41,567 bases of DNA from Paludibacteraceae bacterium. GTDB lineage: Bacteria; Bacteroidota; Bacteroidia; Bacteroidales; Paludibacteraceae. The notes under the pieces were generated by a model. It was given only the letters and a program-made list of their open reading frames with translations. It had not been told where the DNA came from and ran no database searches. Below are positions 32,456-40,400 of the stretch, piece by piece. The translations under genes and the position numbers were made by a program. Numbering within the stretch: position 1 is the first letter of the stretch; each line of letters starts with the position of its first letter. The stretch is from NCBI GenBank assembly GCA_017632345.1, contig JAGBRL010000047.1:1-41567 (forward strand), in the 5' to 3' direction.

Positions 32456-32557
32456 GGTAATTTCTGTAGATTATTGAGATGATTATGAAGGGCTTTTTGC
32501 TTAAGGCAATTTCTGTAAATTAGTTTGAGATGATTTTGAAGAACATTTTGCTTAGGC
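32456..32557. repeat. Tandem pair of dispersed repeats, copies E1 and E2
   Basis: E1 (32456-32504) begins GGTAATTTCTGTAGATTA and E2 (32505-32557) begins GGCAATTTCTGTAAATTAG. Both continue with GAGATGATT, then TTTTGCTTA. The unit is about 50 nt. The core agrees with copies A, C and D. Confidence 0.65.
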
Positions 32558-32561
32558 TGAT

Positions 32562-32569
32562 TATATTTG
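32562..32569 (+). promoter_or_regulatory. Candidate -7 box upstream of the FAD oxidoreductase
   Basis: TATATTTG matches TAnnTTTG and would give a 5' leader of about 175 nt. The -33 is not clear. It runs directly into the second repeat motif. Confidence 0.4.
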
Positions 32570-32597
32570 CAAGGTAGTGATGCAGGTATCGTAACTG
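32567..32597 (+). repeat. Dispersed repeat of a second type, copy 2
   Basis: TTGCAAGGTAGTGATGCAGG followed by TATCGTAACTG matches the copy at 31582-31612. It begins inside a candidate -7 box, so it may lie at the start of a transcript. Confidence 0.5.
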
Positions 32598-32747
32598 TAT
32601 GAATATGTGCAAGATAAGTAAAGTGAAGAAGTGACCGAAACGAAGTTTATGACAAAAACAATAAAAATCGTAATTTATAGGAGATGCCCTTGGGTTGAAT
32701 TTGAAATTTTGGCGGTTGTTAATATGATTATTTAATTCATAAATGTT

Positions 32748-34238
32748 ATGTGCGAGTCGGGTAAAAAGGCTGTGGTTATTGGTGCCGGCCCTGCGGGGCT
32801 TACGGCGGCAATGGAACTGAAAAAAAGGACGTCTGTTAAGCCTGTGATTTTTGAAGCGACGGATGAGATTGGCGGAATTTCAAAAACAGTTAATTATAAA
32901 GGAAATCGAATGGACATTGGGGGGCATCGTTTTTTCTCGAAGAATGAGGCGGTGACGAGATGGTGGAACGAGGTGATGCAGAGAGATAGGGGCGGCGACA
33001 GGGAGATGCTGGTTCGAGACAGAGTTTCACGTATCTTTTTTTTGCGAAAGTTCTTTGATTATCCTATAACTCTTTCGTGCGAGACGTTCAAAAACATGGG
33101 TTTGAGGAATACGGTTTGTTCCGGGCTTGATTATTTGAAGGCCAGGTTATTTCCGTGTAAGGAGGCCTCGTTAGAAGATTTTTACATCAACAGGTTTGGG
33201 AAGCGTCTTTATAAATTGTTTTTTGAAGATTATACGGCAAAGGTGTGGGGAAAGCATCCTTCGTGTTTGGGGGCGGACTGGGGAAGTCAGCGCGTGAAAG
33301 GGGTTTCCGTAACTGCGGTTGTGAAAGATTTTATACAGAAGAAATTAGGGAAGAAAAGGTCGGCAAAGGAGGTCGAAACGTCTCTTATAGAGGAGTTTTG
33401 TTATCCTAAATATGGTCCTGGTCAGTTGTGGGAATGTGTGGCGGACGATGCGGCCGCGTGTGGAGTGGAGCTTCATAAGGGTCACCTTGTGAAACGTGTT
33501 TATCTGAAGGAGAATAGGGTGGAGAGCGTTGGTGTTGTATGTCCAGATGGTCAGATAAAGAAGGTGGACTGTGATTATTTGCTTTCGTCTATGCCTATAA
33601 AGGAGTTGGTGGCGGCAATGGAAGGCCCGGTTCCGCAAAGAGTGAGGGATATAGCGTCTGAGTTGCCTTATCGTGATTTTATTACTGTCGGGCTTCTTGT
33701 TGACAAACTGAAGATAAAAGCGAAAGATGGAGCCGGACTGATTCCTGACACATGGATCTATATACAAGAAAGAGACGTTAGGATTGGCCGTCTGCAGATA
33801 TTTAACAATTGGTCTCCGTATCTTGTGGCAGACAAAGAAAACACGGTGTGGCTTGGTCTGGAATATTTTTGTGACGAAGATGATGAGTTGTGGAACATGG
33901 AGAAAGATGAGTTTGTCTGTATGGCAGTTGGCGAGCTTGTCAAAATTGGTATGATAGAAAAAAGCGCGGTGCTTGATGCTCATCATGTAAAGGTAAAGAA
34001 AGCCTATCCGGCCTATTTCGGAGCGTATTATGAATTAGGAGAGGTCAGAGAGTTTCTTGATACAATAGAGAACTTGTTTTGCATAGGTCGGAATGGGCAG
34101 CACCGGTATAATAATATGGACCACTCGATGCTCACTGCGATGGAGGCGGTTAAAAATATAGAAAAGGGTGTTGTTGATAAAGAGAATGTCTGGTCTGTGA
34201 ATACGGAAAGTGAGTATCATGAGGCTAAATCTAAGTGA
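32748..34238 (+). CDS. NAD(P)/FAD-dependent oxidoreductase, UDP-galactopyranose mutase-like group
   Basis: The 496-residue flavoprotein begins with [19 protein letters not shown] (FAD Rossmann loop, about residues 9-27). [32 protein letters not shown] follows and the end is [26 protein letters not shown], an FAD-contact block. These are marks of the amine-oxidase/protoporphyrinogen-oxidase-like group that sits near polysaccharide genes and resembles UDP-galactopyranose mutase. The reaction is not certain. The next gene, 20 nt downstream, encodes a GT-C-like membrane protein, which supports a role in lipid-linked sugar or surface polysaccharide chemistry (inference). A 595-nt gap precedes it. 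Confidence 0.85.
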   Translation: MCESGKKAVVIGAGPAGLTAAMELKKRTSVKPVIFEATDEIGGISKTVNYKGNRMDIGGHRFFSKNEAVTRWWNEVMQRDRGGDREMLVRDRVSRIFFLRKFFDYPITLSCETFKNMGLRNTVCSGLDYLKARLFPCKEASLEDFYINRFGKRLYKLFFEDYTAKVWGKHPSCLGADWGSQRVKGVSVTAVVKDFIQKKLGKKRSAKEVETSLIEEFCYPKYGPGQLWECVADDAAACGVELHKGHLVKRVYLKENRVESVGVVCPDGQIKKVDCDYLLSSMPIKELVAAMEGPVPQRVRDIASELPYRDFITVGLLVDKLKIKAKDGAGLIPDTWIYIQERDVRIGRLQIFNNWSPYLVADKENTVWLGLEYFCDEDDELWNMEKDEFVCMAVGELVKIGMIEKSAVLDAHHVKVKKAYPAYFGAYYELGEVREFLDTIENLFCIGRNGQHRYNNMDHSMLTAMEAVKNIEKGVVDKENVWSVNTESEYHEAKSK

Positions 34239-34258
34239 AATAACTAAAAAAATAAGAT

Positions 34259-36382
34259 ATGGCGAAAAAGAGTATTGTAAAGCCAAAACAGAGGGAGGCA
34301 GAACCTGAAAAAAAGAAGGCGGAAAGAGTTGGTTTTGTTGAGCAAATGAAAAATTTGCTGAACTCTCGATGGACTTATGTTTTCTGTTCTGCAATCTTGA
34401 TGTTTGTGTTTTATGTGAATTATAATGAGGTGTATGATAAAAAGCCGGACCTGAATGGTGATAATATAATTTATTATTCTCTTGGGAAATCGTTGGCAGA
34501 GGGTAATGGTTACACGGATGTGATAGGGTATAGCGATAAACCGCATACACATTTTCCTCCGGGGTATCCTGCTTTTATTGCGACTTGTCTGAGCTTGGAC
34601 TCGGAACTGGATTTTGTGCATTTCAAAAAGCTGAACGGGGTCTTGCTGGGTTTGTCTGTTCTGATGTTCTTTCTGATATTGAAACGTGTGACTAACAATA
34701 ATTTGTTTGTCGCATTCTCAGCGTCTGTCTTAATGTGTCTGCAGAGAGAGTTGCTGCGATTTTCAACCATAGTCATGAGCGAGATGCTTTACTTGTTTCT
34801 GACGATGCTGGTTGTCTATCTTGCTGTGGTGCTTTATCAGAAGAGGTCGTTTAAGGATTACACGTGGAGGTCGTATGTTGCTTTAGTTATGTTTCTGCTG
34901 ATAATATCTTATATCTATTTTGTCAGGACGATGGGACTGTCTATGATATTGGGGGTAATTGGCTGGTTTGGAGCTTTGGCATTCTGTTCTTTTGTCAAAT
35001 TTTACAGAGATAAGAGGTCGGGTGAGGAGTCTGTTCTTTATAAAAGCAAAGCTTTATATTGTCTGAAGATGATGGCGCTTGCGTCTCTGGCTCTGTTTCT
35101 TGCAAAAGGAGCATGGGATATCCGCAATGAAAAGATAGGACATACGCAGTCTAATTATGTGTCTAATTTTAAGAAAAAGGAGCGCGGGGAGGTTATGTCC
35201 TCAATGTCAGACTGGGTTGCGAGGTGCAAAAGCAATGTGAAAAATTATGTAGGAAAACTGATTCCGGAGTCAGTTTTTGTAGTGGATTATGAAGATAATT
35301 ACGTTGTGACAAAAACAGACTTTGTGCTGGGAGTTGTGCTGCTTGCTCTTATTTTGATAGGGCTCTTCAGAACCGGAGTCGGAGGTTTCCTTATTTTCTC
35401 GTATTTGTCGTTGACATTTGGGGTTTTGCTGCTTTATCCGGAACAGTTTGCAACAATGCGTTACATAGTGGCGGCTGTGCCGTTTGTTATATTCCTTTAT
35501 TTGAACGGCATCTACAACGGTTTGAAGTTTTTGGCGGAGAGGACTTTTCTTCCTCAGTGGATAAGAAGCAGGTCTGTTGCAGTCTCTTCTGTGTTGCTTA
35601 CGTTGTACGCATTGTTCTGGCTGGCGCCGTTGCACACGGAGGCGCAGGCGGGCGCTCGTTATTATGCGAAGCAGCCTTTGGAGGACGTTTTGGATAAAAG
35701 CGCTCAGAATTATATAGCTGCGGCAAAGTGGTGTAAAGACAGCCTTCCCGATACTGCGCGTTTGATTTGCAGAAAGCCTGAAATTTATTATCTATATTCA
35801 GGATTTAAGAAGTCAGGAAATTTTCCGCAATATGTTCCAATCGATACTTTTTATAATTTTCTTGTGGAAAAGAAGGTCACTCATGTTATATTGGACGATT
35901 GGTTTAAGCATGCTTATATTACTATTTATCCCGTTGTGAAGGCATATCCGGAGAAGTTCAAGGTCTTGCGCAAGATAGGCGAGTCAGACTCGGTAAAAAA
36001 GGAGAACCCGACGTTTGTGCTTAGGTTTAATCCGGAGTGGGGATATGTAGGCGATATGGTAGATGGCAAGAAAGAGGGTCGAGGAGTAGAGACGCATCAG
36101 AACGGAGTGCGCTATGAAGGCGAGTTTAAAAATAACGCGGCTAATGGTTATGGCGTATATGTGGACCCGAACCGAGGCGTTGAGCTGAAAGGGATTTGGA
36201 AAGATGGCAAATTGAAGGACGGAGAGGGAACGGAGCGCTATGGAGATCTGATTTATAAAGGTAAGATTAAAAATAGTTTGCCGGATGGTTACGGTGTTTG
36301 TTACGACTCAACAGGAGCGGAAAAGTGGAAAGGTGTATGGAGCAAAGGTATGCTGATAAAAAATTCTGCAACTGCAAAATAG
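34259..36382 (+). CDS. GT-C-like polytopic membrane protein with C-terminal MORN repeats
   Basis: The 707-residue protein starts with a lysine-rich cytoplasmic tail. About ten to twelve membrane segments follow (from about residue 38 to 465; FCSAILMFVFYVNY, LLGLSVLMFFLIL, ...). The first loop carries DNIIYYSLGKSLAEGNGYT and HTHFPPGYPAFIA, the pattern seen in PMT/ArnT-like GT-C glycosyltransferases. The acidic residue in the D-N pair may be catalytic. After a soluble domain (about 465-590) the C-terminus has MORN repeats (about 600-700): YEGEFKNNAANGYGVYVD, LKGIWKDGKLKDGEG, YKGKIKNSLPDGYGV. A GT-C enzyme with MORN repeats is unusual. It follows the FAD oxidoreductase by 20 nt and is probably co-transcribed. 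Confidence 0.8.
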   Translation: MAKKSIVKPKQREAEPEKKKAERVGFVEQMKNLLNSRWTYVFCSAILMFVFYVNYNEVYDKKPDLNGDNIIYYSLGKSLAEGNGYTDVIGYSDKPHTHFPPGYPAFIATCLSLDSELDFVHFKKLNGVLLGLSVLMFFLILKRVTNNNLFVAFSASVLMCLQRELLRFSTIVMSEMLYLFLTMLVVYLAVVLYQKRSFKDYTWRSYVALVMFLLIISYIYFVRTMGLSMILGVIGWFGALAFCSFVKFYRDKRSGEESVLYKSKALYCLKMMALASLALFLAKGAWDIRNEKIGHTQSNYVSNFKKKERGEVMSSMSDWVARCKSNVKNYVGKLIPESVFVVDYEDNYVVTKTDFVLGVVLLALILIGLFRTGVGGFLIFSYLSLTFGVLLLYPEQFATMRYIVAAVPFVIFLYLNGIYNGLKFLAERTFLPQWIRSRSVAVSSVLLTLYALFWLAPLHTEAQAGARYYAKQPLEDVLDKSAQNYIAAAKWCKDSLPDTARLICRKPEIYYLYSGFKKSGNFPQYVPIDTFYNFLVEKKVTHVILDDWFKHAYITIYPVVKAYPEKFKVLRKIGESDSVKKENPTFVLRFNPEWGYVGDMVDGKKEGRGVETHQNGVRYEGEFKNNAANGYGVYVDPNRGVELKGIWKDGKLKDGEGTERYGDLIYKGKIKNSLPDGYGVCYDSTGAEKWKGVWSKGMLIKNSATAK

Positions 36383-36402
36383 TCGGCTTTATTGTGATAA
36401 GT

Positions 36403-36448
36403 GTAGAAAAAAGTCCGGAGACAAGCTTGTTTCCGGACTTTTTTCTAC
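36403..36448. terminator. 46-nt near-perfect palindrome, bidirectional terminator
   Basis: GTAGAAAAAAGTCCGGA (36403-36419) pairs with TCCGGACTTTTTTCTAC (36432-36448) around the centre ACAAGCTTGT, itself a palindrome. It lies between the convergent GT-C and PorP genes and has A- and T-runs for both directions. Confidence 0.9.
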
Positions 36449-36453
36449 TGCAT

Positions 36454-37416
36454 TTATCTGTATCTCTTATATCGAGAGTACTTTTTAGATTTGCCGTAGT
36501 TGGCGAAGCACCCTTGGAACTTATAAGGAATCTTGAACTCGATTCCAATCTCATGAGAGCCGTGCGTGTCATGGTACAAGTCGCTTGTGTTGAACTCGTA
36601 AGAGTAAAAGATGTTGAACCAAGACGTAGGGTTCACGCCTAAATGCACAGAAACGTCGTAGTTAGGACGGAAGGCGGCGCCTACGTAAAACAAATCGTAC
36701 GGATTCCATTCGTAATCAAAGATGTAATAAAAATAGCAGCTGATCTGAGTTTTCCATCTGTCTCTGTAGTTGTACACGGAGATAGACGGGAATAGTCTCC
36801 ACCATTCGGAAGTCTGGAAGTAATAGTTAATATATCCCGAATAGAGCGGCTTGACTTCAAAATAGTCGTTGCTGCTGATTAGGTGATTGCCGGCCACGCC
36901 AAGCTCGAAGCCCTGTATTAGCAGTTCCAGGCCGACGTCAACATCAGGCACAGAGCCAGATATCTGGTCGTCGAAATAATCTGCGTTTCCGGTTGTGTTG
37001 TCCGCCCGTATTTCGCTTTTGTCGTAGTCTCGGTTAATAAGTCCGGCGGCAAGTCCAAGATTAAGATAACTGTCGTCCCATATAGGAATCATACAAGCGT
37101 AAGACGCCTTTGGATTCACGTACTGGTGGTATCCTATTTTGTCATGAAGCACAGACAGCCCTACTTGCGAATGTGCCCCCAAGAAGAAATATTTTCCGCC
37201 CACATAGCTGGACACAGGCGCACCTTCAACACCAACCCATTGGCGGCGATGGCCAAGCGTGATTGTGGCATATTTAATTTCGGGAATGTAGGCAGGGTTT
37301 GTGTAAGCCGCCCGCAGTTGTCTGTTTGTGAACATGACGTCCTCCTGCCCTTTGACATAAAAGGGCAGAAGGGTCATTATAAAACAAGCTATGCAATAAA
37401 AACGTTTTTTAGTCAT
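36454..37416 (-). CDS. PorP/SprF-family T9SS-associated outer-membrane protein
   Basis: I start at the ATG at 37416, which gives a signal peptide (MTKKRFYCIACFIMTLLPFYVKG) and a mature start QEDVMFTNRQLRAAYTNPAYIPE typical of PorP/SprF proteins. The frame is open further upstream but lacks a signal sequence. The 320-residue protein is beta-rich, ending in a C-terminal segment EIGIEFKIPYKFQGCFANYGKSKK. PorP/SprF proteins bind T9SS cargo with type B sorting domains at the outer membrane. Its ATG overlaps the last eight bases of the adhesin gene, so the two are translationally coupled. This fits an SprF-like partner for the SprB-like adhesin. Confidence 0.88.
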   Translation of the reverse strand: MTKKRFYCIACFIMTLLPFYVKGQEDVMFTNRQLRAAYTNPAYIPEIKYATITLGHRRQWVGVEGAPVSSYVGGKYFFLGAHSQVGLSVLHDKIGYHQYVNPKASYACMIPIWDDSYLNLGLAAGLINRDYDKSEIRADNTTGNADYFDDQISGSVPDVDVGLELLIQGFELGVAGNHLISSNDYFEVKPLYSGYINYYFQTSEWWRLFPSISVYNYRDRWKTQISCYFYYIFDYEWNPYDLFYVGAAFRPNYDVSVHLGVNPTSWFNIFYSYEFNTSDLYHDTHGSHEIGIEFKIPYKFQGCFANYGKSKKYSRYKRYR

Positions 37417-40400
37417 TTTCTCTAACCAATGTGATGTAACCAGTTTTGAATTTTTTGTCACCATTTACGTAATAAGGAATCACATAGAAATAGGTGTCTT
37501 TGAACGCAGGTTCGCCGTTGTAAGTGCCGTCCCATCCGTCGTTACCTTCGTAAATAAGAATGCCGACACGGTCGTAAATCTGAACTTCATAATTCTTCAT
37601 GAACCAAGTGCTCGGGTCGTTTTCGTCAGGAGCAAATGTGTTCGGAATCGTGAAGTTAGGGTCTATTTCTACCGTAGCGGAAACAGAAGCCTTGCAGCCG
37701 TATTCATGGGTGACGGTCAGAGTCACCTCAAACGGATTGCCAATCTTCACAAGCTCGCTGGAGTACAGATGCTCAATGTCGGCAACATAGCTAGAGTCAG
37801 ACAATCCGTCGCCGAAAGACCAGTGATAAGATAGTCTGTCGTCATTGTTCGGCAAAGCGTAAAGGACAACAGAAGTGTCGTTGCGTGTAAGCAGCTTGTC
37901 ATTGCCCAAGATTTGAGGAACCAAAGTCGGAAGCACATTTACATTGAAGTTTCCGTAGATAGGGCAAGAGTTGTTATCGATACCCTGCACAGTCACGTTG
38001 AGGCTCTTTTGAGGAGCAAGCACGAGCCTGTCGTCGGCAACAGTGTCATTGTCAAAGAACCATCTGAAGTTAGAACCTTTATAAGCGAGCAGACTTAGAG
38101 TATCTCCAAAGCAGATATCTGTTTTGCCTTGAAGCGCAACCTCTTGCTTAGGGTATATGCTCAGTTGGACAGAGTGCGGTTCAGACTCGCAAAAAGTGGC
38201 TCTGTCTATCGCAATAACATCAATCTTCATATCTTCAGTTATCTTCAAACTTACATTGTCAGAGATAGAACTTTCGCCGTTCATTTCCCATCTGAAATCT
38301 ACGCCGTCAACGTTTTGCGCAACCATTGATACAGAATCTCCGTGGCAGAATGTTTTGTCCTCTACTTTAACAACAGGGCTGTTGATAATTGGCGACTTGA
38401 GCGTCAGAGTGTCCACTGCGTCACAATAGCCGTCTGTTAAGTAGAACAGATAAGTGTCTTCCTCCGAAATTTCTTTAGTCAGCACAGCCGATTTTTTGTC
38501 AACGCCTTTCAGCACCTTATCGACGGTATAGTAGATTCTGTTGTTTTTCAGAATCTCCATGTAGCTGATTTTATTTGGTTTGCAGACGAACGTGTCTTTG
38601 AGTCTGGCAGAAGTCAGAGCCTTGTGAATTTCCACAGATACAGGGACGCGTTTGCTTTCGCAGCCAGAGTTGTCAGACTGAGAGACCCAATAGGTGTATT
38701 CCAGAGCAGCGGCATTGTCTGTAGAGACAATGATGCTGTCCTCGCGTTTGTTGTCGATTTCTGTGAGATACCAGTTAAGAGTTGCGCTCACAGAGCCTTG
38801 CACTTGCAAAGTGTGAGAGCCTGTGTTTTGGCACAAGTCAATCTTGTCGGCGACAGGAGTCTCTTTCATCGGAGCATTGACAATCACATATTTAGGAGTC
38901 AGTTCGCTTTCGCACAGACCCTTTTTCAGAGATGCGAAGTAAGTTTGCATACCGACAGTTTCCGAATTAGGCTCGAATCCGTTTGGCAGTTCATTTTTCT
39001 TGCTGTCGTACCAATGGATAGAGTAGCCGTTGCTTTTTACAATAGCAGCAAGCGGTTCCGTGATACTGTTCTGGCAATAGCGGCTCGTATCCAAGACCGG
39101 ACGTTCAGAAATAGAGTCGAGAACAGTCACAAAAACGTGCTGAGTGTCGCCTTCGCACCCTTCCGGAGTCGTTTGCACAATGCTGTAAGTAAACTTGCCA
39201 GAGTGCAAAGAAGACGGTTTCACGGCAGAAACAGTGCTTTCGCCGTTAGGAAGATACCAGCGGAGTGTGTTGTTCTCTGTCGGCTTAACGTCAATAACTT
39301 CAGTTTCGGCCTTGAAACAGTACTCAATAGTAGTGTCGAGCGAAGCTATTGGGTCAGGACGCTTGTTTACTGTAACGAACAGAGAGTCTTCTTTTGAGCA
39401 GCCGTGTCTGTCGTAAACAGTCAGGTTGACAAACGAACTTTCCGAGATTGCCATAGATACAGGCGTGTTCAAGTCTTGCTCTTTTCTGGATTTGTTCCAA
39501 TAGAAACTGTACTTCTCAGCAGTCAAACTTTCCGCAAACAGAGATGCGTTGTCGCCAAAACATACCGCAGTGTCTTGGGTGCGGTCGTATTTGATCTCTT
39601 TGAAATACTTTACGGTGATAGAGTCGTATTTAACGCAGCTGGTCAAGGAGTACTTGACTATGAATGAGCCGGCTTTATCTATGCTCTCCAAAGATGAGCC
39701 GGTCATGTTGCTCTGCGAAACATCTACCATTGTGTTTTCTGTCTTAACATGAGAGTTGATGAGGCTTACAAGGTTCAACGTCTCGCCCGGACACAGAGTA
39801 GTGTCAGGGAGAGGAACTGTGTTTAGAGACTCAATCACAATGACAACAGTGCTGAAGTCGCTGCTGCAATTTGTGAGAGTGTCGGTCTGACGAACCTTGT
39901 ATTCGTACGAAAAAGTGTTAGCGAATGATGTGTTGATGGTGTTTTCTTTTAATATTTCGTCAAGATAGCTCCATTCCACAATACCATCAGTTATCGTGTT
40001 TTTGCCTCCAAGTTCTTGCACAGTTTCAGCCTGACAGAAGTAAAGCGTGTCGTTAGTCAGCTGCGGAGCAGGAACAATCGGATTGACCTTCATATACAAC
40101 TTGCCGGTATATTCGCAGCCGTTCACGTCGATGTATCTTGCGTAGTAGTTCCCCTGTTCAGTAACCGCTTTTGCGTCAGTTAGCGCAACATTTCCGAAAG
40201 AGTATTCAATAGTGTCAATATCCCAGAAACCAACCTTCTCCTTAGCCAACGCTTCGAAGTCGAACGAGTTAGGCGCGCATACGCTCACGGCATCGTCCAT
40301 AGAGAACGGAATCTGCGGGTTGGTCACCACTGTGATTTCCGCAAGGTCGCTTTCGCAGTCCGCGCTGTAAAGAGAAGCGAAGAAAGTCTGCGTCTGAGCC

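Noticed and set aside
38624..39397. A 257-codon frame opposite the adhesin, and similar frames opposite the CotH genes (for example 15110-15787)
   Set aside because: They are antisense to strong coding frames, with no motifs, signal peptides or promoters of their own.
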